DNA of 64,000 nucleotides from Flavobacterium foetidum (GCF_004634245.1 NZ_SJTF01000009.1:1-64000), one strand, 5' to 3'; positions 52,446-61,354 are shown, numbered from the stretch's first letter. Notes: generated from the letters alone by a model not told the origin. Numbers and translations are program-made.

Positions 52446-53312
52446 TTATAAAATGTGTTTTTGAGCTTTATATGAAGAGCGCACCAACGGACCGCTTTCT
52501 ACATGTCTGAAGCCTAAATCAAGACCAAATTTCTCATATCTTGCAAATTGATCAGGAGTTATGAACTCCTTAACCGGAAGGTGTTTTTTGGTCGGCTGCA
52601 AATATTGCCCAAGCGTAACCACATCAACGTTGGCATTTCGTAAATCTGTCATGGTCTGAAAAACCTCTTCTTCTGTTTCACCGAGCCCCAACATAATTCC
52701 AGATTTGGTTCTGTTGATTCCTTTTTCTTTTAAGTAGCGCAATACTTCTAGGCTGCGGTCATATTTTGCTTGAATTCTGACTTCACGTGTCAATCTTCTT
52801 ACGGTTTCCATATTGTGAGACACCACTTCCGGGTTAGCTTCAACAATACGATCAATATTTCTTTCAATTCCTTGAAAATCCGGAATTAATGTCTCTAGAG
52901 TTGTATTCGGATTCATTCTTCGAATGGCTTTTACGGTTTCCATCCAGATAATAGAACCGCCGTCTTTTAAATCATCACGATCTACACTTGTTATAACGGC
53001 ATGTTTGATGTTCATGATTTTGATAGAACGAGCAACTTTTTCAGGTTCGTCCCAATCTACAGTTTCAGGCCTCCCTGTTTTTACGCCACAAAAGCCGCAA
53101 GATCGTGTGCAGACATTTCCTAGAATCATAAAGGTAGCCGTGCCTTCTCCCCAGCATTCTCCCATATTCGGGCAACTTCCGGAAGTGCAAATTGTATTTA
53201 AGCTGTATTTGTCGACCAAACCGCGAAGTTCAGTATATTTTTGTCCAATTGGCAGTTTCACCTTTAGCCACTTAGGTTTTGCAGGTGGTATATTTTCAAT
53301 GACTGTTTCCAT
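52446..53312 (-). CDS. lipA: Lipoyl synthase LipA
   Basis: 288 residues. The auxiliary cluster Cys42, Cys47 and Cys53 ([12 protein letters not shown]) and the radical-SAM Cys68, Cys72 and Cys75 (CTRSCGFC) are all present, as is the terminal RSSY whose Ser ligates the auxiliary cluster. HNMETVRRL and GLGETEEEV are also typical. It inserts two sulfurs into protein-bound octanoate using S-adenosylmethionine. A -7 box lies 19 bases upstream, and gap follows on the same strand. Confidence 0.98.
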   Translation of the reverse strand: METVIENIPPAKPKWLKVKLPIGQKYTELRGLVDKYSLNTICTSGSCPNMGECWGEGTATFMILGNVCTRSCGFCGVKTGRPETVDWDEPEKVARSIKIMNIKHAVITSVDRDDLKDGGSIIWMETVKAIRRMNPNTTLETLIPDFQGIERNIDRIVEANPEVVSHNMETVRRLTREVRIQAKYDRSLEVLRYLKEKGINRTKSGIMLGLGETEEEVFQTMTDLRNANVDVVTLGQYLQPTKKHLPVKEFITPDQFARYEKFGLDLGFRHVESGPLVRSSYKAQKHIL

Positions 53313-53330
53313 ATCTCATAAATCTGAGTA

Positions 53331-53338
53331 CAAAGATA
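53331..53338 (-). promoter_or_regulatory. -7 promoter box of lipA
   Basis: Minus-strand TATCTTTG, exact consensus, 19 bases before the ATG; no -33 TTTG at the usual distance. Confidence 0.6.
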
Positions 53339-53609
53339 ATGAATGTACTTTATTTGGTGATTTGTTTATCGCTAATTTTGATTCCAAAAACCGTCTGACT
53401 TTAACAAAAACGCATTGGCAATTGTTGAAAAAGTAGGTTAAAAATATGGATTTTAATCAGTAAATTAGTTGTAAATAAAGTTTTTCTGCGACAAATTTGT
53501 AATACAGCTAAGATAATCGTAGTTGGTCGATCGCTGTGCTTGTAAATTTTATATCTTTAATTGTTAGAAAATAAACGTTAAGGGATAAGATTTGAAAATT
53601 TATTAGTAA

Positions 53610-53617
53610 TACATTTG
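53610..53617 (+). promoter_or_regulatory. -7 promoter box of the M48 protease gene
   Basis: TACATTTG, exact consensus, 28 bases before the ATG at 53645. It overlaps a possible earlier start codon at 53615 and so argues against that start. Confidence 0.55.
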
Positions 53618-53644
53618 GTGTTAAATTTTAATATTTATTTGAAA

Positions 53645-54523
53645 ATGGAAAAGAAATTTATTGTACTAGGAGTTTTGCTTGCTTCTTTTGCCGTTACAAA
53701 AGCCAACGCACAAATTAATTTGGGCGAAAAAGCGATTGGAGCGGTCCAAAAAGGAGTTACAGCATTTACATTAACCAATGCCGATGCGGCCGCCTTGTCT
53801 AAAGAGGCTGTTGCCAAATTAGATGCAGAAAACGAAGTAGCGGGGCCAAACGATGGTTATACGTTACGCTTAAACAGGATTTTTGGAAAACACGCAATTG
53901 GAGATGGCTTTACTTTAAATTATAAAGTTTATAAATTGAAAGAAGTAAATGCCTTTGCTACTGCAGACGGAAGCGTTCGCGTTTATTCTGGCCTAATGGA
54001 TATTATGGATGATAATGAATTATTGGCTGTAATCGGGCACGAAATCGGGCACGTTGCAAACAACGATTCAAGAGACGCAATGCGTGCTGCATATCAAAAA
54101 GAAGCTTTGATTGACGGAGTTTCTTCTCAATCTGCAAAAATTGCGTCTATTACTGATAGCCAGTTAGGGAAAATAGGGAGCGCGTTAATAGACAGCAAAC
54201 ACAGCCGTACACAAGAATCTGAAGCCGATTTGTATGCGTATAATTTCCTTAAAAATAACGGTTACGATGTAAATGCCGAAGAGTCTGCTTTCAGAATCTT
54301 AGCAAAAATGAGCGAAGGTGCCGATTCTTCCTTTATTACCAGAATGATGAGTTCTCATCCTGACTCTAAAAAAAGAGCTGATGATGCCAGAAAAAGAGCC
54401 GAAAAAGACGGACTTTATAAGCCATATGTACAGAAGAAAATCGACAATTCTGTGCCAGTTGTGAAGAAAACGACAACAACTAAAAAAACAACCACAAAGA
54501 AAACTACAACCAAAAAGAAATAA
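53645..54523 (+). CDS. M48 family metallopeptidase, secreted
   Basis: 292 residues from the ATG at 53645, which gives a clean signal peptide (ending KANAQ). The zinc site HEIGH (132-136) and the downstream ESEAD (191-195) define the M48 type, with VNAFATADGSVRVYSGLMDI just before. The C-terminus after residue about 265 is a Lys/Thr repeat tail (KKTTT units), probably disordered and wall- or nucleic-acid-attracting. Periplasmic protein quality control similar to BepA/LoiP is likely. It is a single gene with a strong terminator. Confidence 0.93.
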   Translation: MEKKFIVLGVLLASFAVTKANAQINLGEKAIGAVQKGVTAFTLTNADAAALSKEAVAKLDAENEVAGPNDGYTLRLNRIFGKHAIGDGFTLNYKVYKLKEVNAFATADGSVRVYSGLMDIMDDNELLAVIGHEIGHVANNDSRDAMRAAYQKEALIDGVSSQSAKIASITDSQLGKIGSALIDSKHSRTQESEADLYAYNFLKNNGYDVNAEESAFRILAKMSEGADSSFITRMMSSHPDSKKRADDARKRAEKDGLYKPYVQKKIDNSVPVVKKTTTTKKTTTKKTTTKKK

Positions 54524-54540
54524 TTTCTTGAAAAAAAACT

Positions 54541-54580
54541 AAAGCCGGCTGTTGTTATTCAATCGGCCGGCTTTTTATGT
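54541..54580 (+). terminator. Terminator of the M48 protease gene
   Basis: AAAGCCGGC (54541-54549) and GCCGGCTTT (54566-54574), perfect 9-bp stem, T follows. Confidence 0.85.
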
Positions 54581-54604
54581 TTTAAAATATTGTAAGATAA
54601 AATG

Positions 54605-54985
54605 TTATCCTAACACATGAAATGCTAATACTTTTTGCACTTCATAAACATTTACAGATTTGTTGAATTGTTTTACGATGCTCGGTTGCAATTCGCTCGA
54701 AACCCAGATTTTCAATTCGGCATCAAGATCAAAAGTTCCGGCAGTCTCTACGCTAAAACGAGTAATGCTTTTGTACGAAATAGATTTGTATTCAGTTTTG
54801 CTTCCGGTTAATCCTTGAACATCTACCAGAATTAATCTTTTATTAGTAAAGATAAAAGTGTCACGAATCAATTTAAAACCCATTTCGATTTGTTCGTTAT
54901 CGGTTAAAAGCTGTCCATATTTTTTAAGTAATTCGTCTTGGCTTACAGTGCCGGCGTTTCCCATAAGGGCTGAAAATAATCCCAT
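54605..54985 (-). CDS. PH domain-containing protein (bacterial PH, DUF1696-like)
   Basis: 126 residues in one domain: LTDNEQIEMGFKLIRDTFIFTNKRLILVDVQGLTGSKTEY (cited in part), then YKSISYKSITRFSVETAGTFDLDAELKIWV and a C-terminal helix. This is the bacterial pleckstrin-homology layout seen in the YvbH/DUF1696 family, with the FTNKRLILVD strand as the best mark. Role unknown, perhaps envelope or stress linked. It is a single gene, convergent with the protease gene. Confidence 0.9.
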   Translation of the reverse strand: MGLFSALMGNAGTVSQDELLKKYGQLLTDNEQIEMGFKLIRDTFIFTNKRLILVDVQGLTGSKTEYKSISYKSITRFSVETAGTFDLDAELKIWVSSELQPSIVKQFNKSVNVYEVQKVLAFHVLG

Positions 54986-55046
54986 TGTTATATCTTTTGT
55001 TGGTTAAATGAATAGTCTAAATAAAGAGTAAAAGTAATTGATTTTG

Positions 55047-55784
55047 TTAATTTTCTATATTTAATTTTGATTTAATTAGGAGAGGAATTGTGGTTATAGC
55101 AATCATGAAAGAAGCGATAATGGATACAACTAAGTTTCCAATATTTAGAGTATTGGGATGAATTGCAAATCGAATAAACAAAATAGCTAGAGTATATAAG
55201 AACACAGTGGTCCAATATGGTTTGTTAATTGAGGTTTTAAAAGTAAAATTCTGCGGAAGCTGGAGGAAAGCTATAACTATAATAACGCTTCCAATAAGAG
55301 TACTAGTGTGCTGTGTGATTTTCCAAACAGGAATCTCCTTTTCAAAAAGAACAACGCTATATTTCAAAATGTCAATTTGATTAACAAAATAGCCATGTTG
55401 GTGTGTGAAAGAATCCCAAAAAAGGTGTGAGAATATTCCAATTAATGAAGAAATTATTATAATGAGCCAGTTTTTCTTGAAATAGACATTCCAATTGAAA
55501 TCGTTGAAAACAGATACTCTATTACTAATAAAGTTTGGAAGGTTTGAGATTAAAAGATTTCGTGTTAGATTATGAAAGACAAAAGCTAATAAAAGAGCAA
55601 GAGGTAAATCAAACCAGAAAATTCCATACAAAGTATGGCTGTAATTGCTTTTGACTGTCATTCGTAAAAAGTATTCGAAATCGGGAGTTAAACTTCCAAT
55701 TATTAGAGCAGTAAGAGAAAACCATGATTTAGGTAAAAATCGTAAAGGTAGAATTATGGCAGGATGAGAAAAGGTGAAAGGCAT
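55047..55784 (-). CDS. DUF4184-family membrane protein
   Basis: 245 residues. The N-terminus MPFTFSHPAIILPL is the family hallmark, with GSLTPDFEYFLRM and SHTLYGIFWFDLP soon after. About six membrane helices follow. IGIFSHLFWDSFTHQHGYF carries further His and Asp that may bind metal, recalling the metal-dependent membrane hydrolases of the YdjM/LexA-regulated type. The function is unknown. It is on its own, after a terminator that closes the tonB gene. Confidence 0.9.
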   Translation of the reverse strand: MPFTFSHPAIILPLRFLPKSWFSLTALIIGSLTPDFEYFLRMTVKSNYSHTLYGIFWFDLPLALLLAFVFHNLTRNLLISNLPNFISNRVSVFNDFNWNVYFKKNWLIIIISSLIGIFSHLFWDSFTHQHGYFVNQIDILKYSVVLFEKEIPVWKITQHTSTLIGSVIIVIAFLQLPQNFTFKTSINKPYWTTVFLYTLAILFIRFAIHPNTLNIGNLVVSIIASFMIAITTIPLLIKSKLNIEN

Positions 55785-55854
55785 TAAATTTGAACTTTAA
55801 ATAGATTATAAATTTAATGAACTTTACTTTTCCTATTTAAAAAAACAACAAAAA

Positions 55855-55883
55855 AAAAGCAGAACCTAAATTCTGCTTTTTTG
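55855..55883 (-). terminator. Terminator of the tonB gene
   Basis: AAAAGCAGAA and TTCTGCTTTT (55871-55880) with a six-base loop; A/T runs on both sides. Confidence 0.8.
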
Positions 55884-55890
55884 TTTTGAT

Positions 55891-56730
55891 TTATTCAATC
55901 TCTGTTTTTACAGTAATCGGAAGGCTGTATGCAGTACGGACAGCTTTTCCGTCTACCATTCCAGGTACCCATTTCGTTTTTAAAGATTTCAAAACTCTAA
56001 TGGCTTCTTTTCCCATTCCGTAACCAGGATCGTTTCTAACAATGATATCAGTAAGAGATCCGTCTTTTTCGATAACAAAAGAAACATATACTTTTAATGT
56101 CTTTTCAACATCAAGTTCAGGTCGGTTAAAGTTTCTGCCTACATAAGTGTAGAATTTTTCTATACCACCCGGAAATTCAGGAAGTTTGTCCAATGCACTA
56201 GTTGGTACAGGAGTCAAGATTTCTGGTTTGTCTCCAGTGCCGTTAAGAACTCCATCGCCATTTCCGTCTGATGGAATTGCATTTTTTACATTTCCGTCGC
56301 CATTCCCAGTATTAGATAGAGGTACGACATTGTCTGTGTTTTTGGCAATATCCGGCGTTGCTTGATTTTCAGGTACAATCAAGGGGTCTACCAATTGTTT
56401 CGTCTCGATTACATCTGTTGTGGCTGCCTGTTGTGCAGGTGGTGGAGCAACTTCTTCTGTCTTAGGTTGAACAATTTCATTAGACAAATCTACAGGAGTA
56501 AGTGGTTCCGAATCTAATGGAATAGGTTCTTGCACAACATTTGGTGTCGTAAATTTACTTATAAGCACAGGCACACTTCCTAGTGCAGTTATTAACAGCA
56601 AACCCATAAATAGAGCAGTGACAGTGGTTTTAGGATTTTCCTGGCGTAATTGATACGCACCATACTCTTTGTTTTTATTTTCGAAAACAAGATCAGTCCA
56701 CTTGGTTTCGTAAAGGCTTAATTTAGACAT
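55891..56730 (-). CDS. Energy transducer TonB
   Basis: 279 residues. It opens with the Bacteroidota TonB start WTDLVFENKNKEYGAYQLR, one membrane helix (about 36-58), a Pro/Gln/Gly-rich periplasmic linker (about 60-190) and the TonB C-terminal domain (about 195-279): LPEFPGGIEKFYTYV, VYVSFVIEKDGSLTDI and WVPGMVDGKAVRTAYSLPI. It would pass proton-motive energy from ExbBD to TonB-dependent receptors such as those encoded at 12, 18 and 24 kb. ExbB/ExbD genes are not adjacent. Confidence 0.95.
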   Translation of the reverse strand: MSKLSLYETKWTDLVFENKNKEYGAYQLRQENPKTTVTALFMGLLLITALGSVPVLISKFTTPNVVQEPIPLDSEPLTPVDLSNEIVQPKTEEVAPPPAQQAATTDVIETKQLVDPLIVPENQATPDIAKNTDNVVPLSNTGNGDGNVKNAIPSDGNGDGVLNGTGDKPEILTPVPTSALDKLPEFPGGIEKFYTYVGRNFNRPELDVEKTLKVYVSFVIEKDGSLTDIIVRNDPGYGMGKEAIRVLKSLKTKWVPGMVDGKAVRTAYSLPITVKTEIE

Positions 56731-56881
56731 AATTTTGGGTTTTAAGGTTAAGTAACTTTAAATCATAAGCAATAAATTTTGGGTTGAGCTGACAATCTAA
56801 AAATAGCCAGTTTTAATGTGACAAAAAAGTTTTTTAAGAATAAAACTAAGAATATCTTATTCTTTTAATAAAGATAATAAA

Positions 56882-57433
56882 TTATCTGTTACGTTCGATA
56901 ATTTCTGCCAATAATTTTTTGGCGCGAAGAAGTTTTACTTTTACACTGCTTAGAGGCTCGTCAATTTTAGCTGCAATTTCCTGATATGTCATTTCCTGAA
57001 AATAGCGCAACTGAATTACTTCTTGATAGTGGGGTTTTAATTCTTTGATGCATAAAAGAAGTCTGGATAGATTCTGTTCTTTAATTAAAGCATCTTCTGC
57101 AGAAGGAGTTGGGTCTGCAATATTATAGGCTTGCTGGTCTTCGTTGTCGGTAATTTCGATAAAAAGATTGGTTTTCTTTTTTCTCAATATATCGATATAC
57201 ACATTTTTTGCAATTGCAATAAGCCAGGTGTTGAATTGAAATTCGGGATTGTAAGAGCCAATTTTGTCAAATGCTTTGGCAAAGGTTTCTATAGTAATGT
57301 CTTCTGCGGTGGTTTCGTTTTCGGTGCGTTTGAGCATGAAGCTGTAAACCTCATTCCAATAATGGTCTAATAAAAAAGTAAAGGCGATTTGATCGCCTTT
57401 TTTTGCTTTTTCTATTTTAGAATTTATTTCCAA
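56882..57433 (-). CDS. ECF-type RNA polymerase sigma factor
   Basis: 183 residues. Region 2 (about 20-95: FTFLLDHYWNEVYSFMLKRT and EDITIETFAKAFDKI, NTWLIAIAKNVYIDILRKKK) and region 4 (about 125-180: LKPHYQEVIQLRYFQEMTYQEIAAKIDEPLSSVKVKLLRAKKLL, cited in part) are complete. It recruits polymerase to special promoters. It overlaps the end of the glycosyltransferase gene by ten bases and is thus translated from the same message; no anti-sigma gene follows. tonB is the next gene on this strand. Confidence 0.94.
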   Translation of the reverse strand: MEINSKIEKAKKGDQIAFTFLLDHYWNEVYSFMLKRTENETTAEDITIETFAKAFDKIGSYNPEFQFNTWLIAIAKNVYIDILRKKKTNLFIEITDNEDQQAYNIADPTPSAEDALIKEQNLSRLLLCIKELKPHYQEVIQLRYFQEMTYQEIAAKIDEPLSSVKVKLLRAKKLLAEIIERNR

Positions 57434-58530
57434 TATACTGGTTTTGAAAAGATATTAGTTATAAAGATATTAATTTGCGTTAATATAAGCGCAATTTCTA
57501 CCACAGGAAACCAAAATTTTAGGTCATTTTCTTTAAGTTTCCCTGCAGAACATCCAATTACTGTCCAAGTTATGGTATATCGAGCTGCGAGTATTGCCAA
57601 TACTGCTATCCATTGAAATTGAAATGAAAGCAGAATAATTGCTAATAAAAAGAAGAAAAACTGGGAGCAGAAAAATAAGCCCAATTGCATTTTGTCAAAG
57701 AATTTATAATGCTCTGCAGTAGAAACGTGTCTTCTCTTTTGGGTAAACCAATCTTTAAAAGTTTTTTTAGGTTTAGAATAGGTAAAACTCTCTGGAGCAA
57801 ATGCAATTGTGGTGTTGCTCTTGTTGGCGGCTTCGTTTACAAACAAATCATCATCTCCGGAACGTACCTGAATATGATTTATAAATCCGTTTACGTTAAA
57901 AAATTCTTCTTTTTTGTAAGCTAAATTTCTTCCAACGCCCATATACGGAAGTCCTGATTTTGCCCAAGAAAAATATTGCACAGCTGTCAAAACTGTTTCA
58001 AAACGTATGATTTTATTAAGAAATGATCTTTCTACTTTTTCATAACCGCCGTAACCCAGCACAATTGTTTTTTCATTAGTAAACTGAGAAGTCATGGCAG
58101 TAATCCAATCTTTTGAAGCTGGATAACAGTCTGCGTCTGTAAAAAGAAGGAATTCTTTTTTTGCCGCCTTGATTCCGAGTGTTAGAGCATATTTTTTGTT
58201 ACCCCAGAAAGCTTCGTTGTTTTCAACCTTAACTAAACGGATGTTAGGGTACTTAGTTTCGAATTCTTCAAAAATTTCAAGCGTTTCGTCTCTTGACGCA
58301 TCGTCAATTAAGACAATCTCGAAATCCGGATAATCTTGTTCTGCCAGCAAAGGCACATATTTTTTTACATTTTCTTCTTCATTTTTGGCGCATACGATAA
58401 CAGAAACGGGAACGTTTTTTGGTTTGATTTCTTGTGGTCTGCTGAAAGCAAATTTCCCAAAAACTCCTAAGTAGTAACAAATCTGAATGAAAACAATAAT
58501 AATAAAAGAGTAAAATATGTATATAAGCAT
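57424..58530 (-). CDS. Membrane-bound family 2 glycosyltransferase
   Basis: 368 residues. An N-terminal membrane helix (about 1-25), a GT-A catalytic domain with VSVIVCAKNEEENVKKY, EIVLIDDASRDET, LLFTDADCYP (the DxD-type motif), SGDDDLFVNEAA and the QKRRHVST that replaces the usual QxxRW, then two or more C-terminal membrane helices. It probably adds a sugar to a lipid carrier or polymer at the cytoplasmic face of the inner membrane. Its end overlaps the sigma factor gene, so both share a transcript. Confidence 0.92.
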   Translation of the reverse strand: MLIYIFYSFIIIVFIQICYYLGVFGKFAFSRPQEIKPKNVPVSVIVCAKNEEENVKKYVPLLAEQDYPDFEIVLIDDASRDETLEIFEEFETKYPNIRLVKVENNEAFWGNKKYALTLGIKAAKKEFLLFTDADCYPASKDWITAMTSQFTNEKTIVLGYGGYEKVERSFLNKIIRFETVLTAVQYFSWAKSGLPYMGVGRNLAYKKEEFFNVNGFINHIQVRSGDDDLFVNEAANKSNTTIAFAPESFTYSKPKKTFKDWFTQKRRHVSTAEHYKFFDKMQLGLFFCSQFFFFLLAIILLSFQFQWIAVLAILAARYTITWTVIGCSAGKLKENDLKFWFPVVEIALILTQINIFITNIFSKPVYWK

Positions 58531-58614
58531 CTGTTTTATTTAGTGACTAATAATTCTATTTCTGAGATTGCAAATGTAATTATGAATTCGTTAAATTCAA
58601 CACCCAAAAGTAAT

Positions 58615-59229
58615 TTACTTTCTGCATTTTGACATTTCTTCTGCAACGGCAATAGACTGAGCATTTTCGGTTTTTTGTAACTCCAAAATTATATTTTTAT
58701 AGTTCTTGTCGTCACGGTTTTGAGATAGTTTTTTAACTGCCTGGATTTCTTCGATTTCGATTTCCAAACCAAATATACCACGAGCTTCGCGCATTGTTTT
58801 TGCAGATAATTCTTCGACTCTCACGGGATTTTCAGAATGGGTTTCGTACTTGTCTACCAATTTTTTTAGCTGTTCAATTGCGGTGGTTTCATCTACAATT
58901 TTTATTCTTCCGTAAACGTGTACTGCGGTGTAATTCCATGTCGGAACGTTTTCGTGGTCGTACCAAGAAGAAGAAATATAGCTATGCGGACCTGAAAAAA
59001 CAGCCAGAACTTTATCGTCTTGTCTGAAACCTTCAGCCTGTGGATTTAATTTTGAAATATGCCCATGTAGAATTTCTTTTCCTTCGGCGTTTACGTCAAG
59101 TTCCATTGGTATGTGCGTCGCCCAAAGTCTTCCGTTTGTTTGGTTGATTAAAATTCCGAAACTGTTTTGATTTATGAATGCCTTAATAGATTCTGGATTT
59201 TCGTCTTTGTACAAGTCTGGTATATACAT
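58615..59229 (-). CDS. PaiB-like FMN-binding protein
   Basis: 204 residues. It begins MYIPDLYKDENPESIKAFI and has FGILINQTNGRLWATHIPM, LHGHISKLNPQ, AVFSGPHSYISSSWYDHENVPTWNYTAVHVYG (cited in part), all marks of the PaiB/FMN-binding split-barrel family. The Bacillus protein was described as a negative regulator of sporulation and protease genes; the real activity is probably flavin-dependent. It is the last gene of a four-gene run after murB, ten bases from a GNAT gene, recalling the paiA/paiB pair. Confidence 0.92.
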   Translation of the reverse strand: MYIPDLYKDENPESIKAFINQNSFGILINQTNGRLWATHIPMELDVNAEGKEILHGHISKLNPQAEGFRQDDKVLAVFSGPHSYISSSWYDHENVPTWNYTAVHVYGRIKIVDETTAIEQLKKLVDKYETHSENPVRVEELSAKTMREARGIFGLEIEIEEIQAVKKLSQNRDDKNYKNIILELQKTENAQSIAVAEEMSKCRK

Positions 59230-59239
59230 GGTTTAGCGA

Positions 59240-59686
59240 TTATGTTAGTGATTTTCCAAAACAGACCGCTTCAAGACGGTCTTTGTATTTTCCGTAATTA
59301 GGAATTGTTTTATATCCTTGCTTTTCATAAAACCGAATAGCTTGCAGATTCTTCGCCCTTGTTTCTAGTGCTAACGTAGAAAAACCATTTTCTTTGGCTT
59401 TTTCTTCTAGAAAATTTAAAATTGACTGCCCGATTTTCTGCCCTTGATATTTGGCATACATCCTTTTGATCTCTCCAGTTTTTTCATCTATAGGCCTTAC
59501 AGCTCCGCATCCTACTATTTCATTATTCGTTTCTGCGATAGCAAAAACAAAATCAGGATTGTTGTTTTCCCAATTGGTAAAAGAATTTTTTCCATCGCTT
59601 CCAAAACGAATATAAAGATTTTCAGATAGTTCTTCGATTATCGGAGCAGCTTTTTCGTTGTCTGGATTTGTAATTCTAATTTTCAA
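59240..59686 (-). CDS. GNAT family N-acetyltransferase
   Basis: 148 residues in one GNAT domain: FVFAIAETNNEIVGCGAVRPI, EIKRMYAKYQGQKIGQSILNFLEEKAKENGF (cited in part, the acetyl-CoA loop QGQKIG), LALETRAKNLQAIRFYEKQGY and NYGKYKDRLEAVCFGK. It would acetylate a small molecule or protein amine with acetyl-CoA. It overlaps the upstream membrane-protein gene by 11 bases and is ten bases before the PaiB-like gene, so a shared function is possible. Substrate unknown. Confidence 0.92.
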   Translation of the reverse strand: MKIRITNPDNEKAAPIIEELSENLYIRFGSDGKNSFTNWENNNPDFVFAIAETNNEIVGCGAVRPIDEKTGEIKRMYAKYQGQKIGQSILNFLEEKAKENGFSTLALETRAKNLQAIRFYEKQGYKTIPNYGKYKDRLEAVCFGKSLT

Positions 59687-60170
59687 TTGAATTGTTTTTA
59701 AAGTTTACGCTAAAATATAAAATCAACAATCCCAAAACAGTAAAAGTTGCTCCTTCGATTAAACATTGCGTGCCGAAATCATCAGAAAATAAAGCTCTTA
59801 TTGGATGAAACGGACGAGAAATAATTCCTCTTCTAAAGAGTTTTAGTTTTAATAGAATGTACATGACCAAGGCAACCAAAATAGTGTTCAGAGCCGAAAG
59901 CTTGTTTTTCCAGTTTAAGAATGAAACTATAAAAATTCCGATGACAAGCCCGATGAATATCCAGATGTAGATTCCGGGAAAAAAGTTGAAAAAATCTTCT
60001 TTGGAAGGAAAGGAGTTTTTCCAGCATTCCGATGTTTGATCGTTGAAATGATTTATTGCACAAAGGAATTTTTCTGCAACCGAGAAATACCGCAATTGCA
60101 GTATTCCGTTTGTCAGTAAAGTTATTCCGAGGAATTGCAGTAAAATAACTCGAATATCCAGTTTTTTCAT
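59676..60170 (-). CDS. Hypothetical small membrane protein
   Basis: 164 residues. Four likely membrane segments (about 8-26, 66-86, 92-111, 138-157) with a Cys-containing loop (FLCAINHFNDQTSECWKNSFPS) after the first and another Cys in FGTQCLIEG. I recognise no family. It sits between murB (35 bases) and the GNAT gene (11-base overlap), so it is part of that operon. Inner-membrane location is inferred from the helices. Confidence 0.75.
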   Translation of the reverse strand: MKKLDIRVILLQFLGITLLTNGILQLRYFSVAEKFLCAINHFNDQTSECWKNSFPSKEDFFNFFPGIYIWIFIGLVIGIFIVSFLNWKNKLSALNTILVALVMYILLKLKLFRRGIISRPFHPIRALFSDDFGTQCLIEGATFTVLGLLILYFSVNFKNNSIEN

Positions 60171-60205
60171 TAAATTTTGGTTAGGTAAGTTAGCTGTGTT
60201 TAATT

Positions 60206-61219
60206 TTAAATCACATTCACTTCAGCCTCAATTTGAATGCCAAAAATTTCAAAAACAGCCTTTTGAACTTCTTTTGATACTGTTAAGATTTCCTGTCCAG
60301 TTGCGTTTCCGTAATTTACCAAAACCAAAGCCTGATTTTTGTGAACTCCAGCATCTCCAAAACGTTTTCCTTTAAAGCCTGCTTGCTCAATCAACCAGCC
60401 GGCGGGAACTTTTACTTCGGTTTCAGAAACTTCGTAAAATTTCATTTCGGGAAATTTTTGATGGATTTTCTCAAATTCAGATTTTGATATAATTGGATTT
60501 TTAAAGAAACTGCCGCTGTTTCCTAATTCTTTAGGGTCAGGAAGTTTGCTTTGTCTAATGGCAATTACGGCATTACTGACATCTTTTAAGGTTGGTTCGC
60601 TGATATTGTTTTTAGCCAATTCAGCTAGAATATCTCCATAAGAAGTGTTGATTTTATGATTGCGTTTAGTCAATTTAAAAACAACCGAAGTAATAATATA
60701 TTGGTCTTTTACTTCATTTTTAAAAATGCTTTCGCGGTAGCCAAAACTACATGCCGCATTGTCAAAAGTTTTCATTTCCTGAGTGGCAATATTCATCGCT
60801 TCGCAAGAAACAAAAGTGTCTTTAATTTCGGTTCCGTAAGCGCCGATATTCTGAACAGGGGTAGTGCCTACATTTCCAGGAATAAGCGACATATTTTCTA
60901 GTCCGCCGAAATTATTGTCGATTGTCCAAAGAACAAAGTCGTGCCACGTTTCTCCAGCCTGACTTTCAACCCAGACAAAATCATCGTCTTCTTTGATTAT
61001 TTTTTTGCCTTTTAAATCAATATGAATAACCAAAGCATCGATATCTTTCGTTAAAAGCATATTGCTTCCGCCGCCCAAAATAAATTTTTTTTCATTTTTG
61101 TTCGCTAACAAAATGGTTTTTAGTTCGTCTATAGAATGAACGGCAACAAATTGCTTAGCATTGGCTTCAATTCCAAAAGTATTATATTTTTTTAAAGAGA
61201 AATTGGATTGGATTTCCAT
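60206..61219 (-). CDS. murB: UDP-N-acetylenolpyruvoylglucosamine reductase MurB
   Basis: 337 residues, the long type-I form. FAD binding is shown by KKFILGGGSNMLL and LSLIPGNVGTTPVQNIGAYG-type sequence (present as MSLIPGNVGTTPVQNIGAYG). The active-site FGYRESIFK, the catalytic Ser in GNSGSFFKNPI, and the final glutamate region IQIEAEVNVI are present. It reduces enolpyruvyl-UDP-GlcNAc to UDP-MurNAc with NADPH in peptidoglycan synthesis. It heads an operon with a membrane protein, a GNAT protein and a PaiB-like protein. Confidence 0.96.
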   Translation of the reverse strand: MEIQSNFSLKKYNTFGIEANAKQFVAVHSIDELKTILLANKNEKKFILGGGSNMLLTKDIDALVIHIDLKGKKIIKEDDDFVWVESQAGETWHDFVLWTIDNNFGGLENMSLIPGNVGTTPVQNIGAYGTEIKDTFVSCEAMNIATQEMKTFDNAACSFGYRESIFKNEVKDQYIITSVVFKLTKRNHKINTSYGDILAELAKNNISEPTLKDVSNAVIAIRQSKLPDPKELGNSGSFFKNPIISKSEFEKIHQKFPEMKFYEVSETEVKVPAGWLIEQAGFKGKRFGDAGVHKNQALVLVNYGNATGQEILTVSKEVQKAVFEIFGIQIEAEVNVI

Positions 61220-61244
61220 AAATAAAAGGCTTTTTAATCTGATT

Positions 61245-61252
61245 CAAAAGTA
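61245..61252 (-). promoter_or_regulatory. -7 promoter box of murB
   Basis: Minus-strand TACTTTTG, exact consensus, 26 bases before the murB ATG. Confidence 0.55.
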
Positions 61253-61272
61253 AGGATTATAAGTTTTTTTTC

Positions 61273-61352
61273 TAACCGCAAAGACGCAAAGTTTTCGCAA
61301 AGTTCGCTAAGCTTTGCGTTCATTGCGTAAATCTTAGCGAACTTTGCGGTTA
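61273..61352. repeat. Palindromic element of the CGCAAAG family
   Basis: Outer 11-bp arms TAACCGCAAAG and CTTTGCGGTTA (61273-61283, 61342-61352) overlap an inner perfect 16-bp repeat (61296-61311 and 61333-61348, CGCAAAGTTCGCTAAG). The same words build the hairpins near 32.86-33.07 kb. Confidence 0.8.
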
Positions 61353-61354
61353 TA

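Larger units (their letters stand above)
53313..53644. other. Divergent gap between lipA and the M48 protease gene
   Basis: 332 bases. It holds the lipA -7 box at the left and the protease -7 box at the right. A few short plus-strand frames are visible but look non-coding. No repeat element is present. Confidence 0.55.

Noticed and set aside
52924..53436. 170-codon plus-strand frame opposite lipA
   Set aside because: Antisense to the radical-SAM cysteine motifs; explained as a shadow.
53615..53644. Earlier start of the M48 protease
   Set aside because: It overlaps the -7 box and would spoil the signal peptide.
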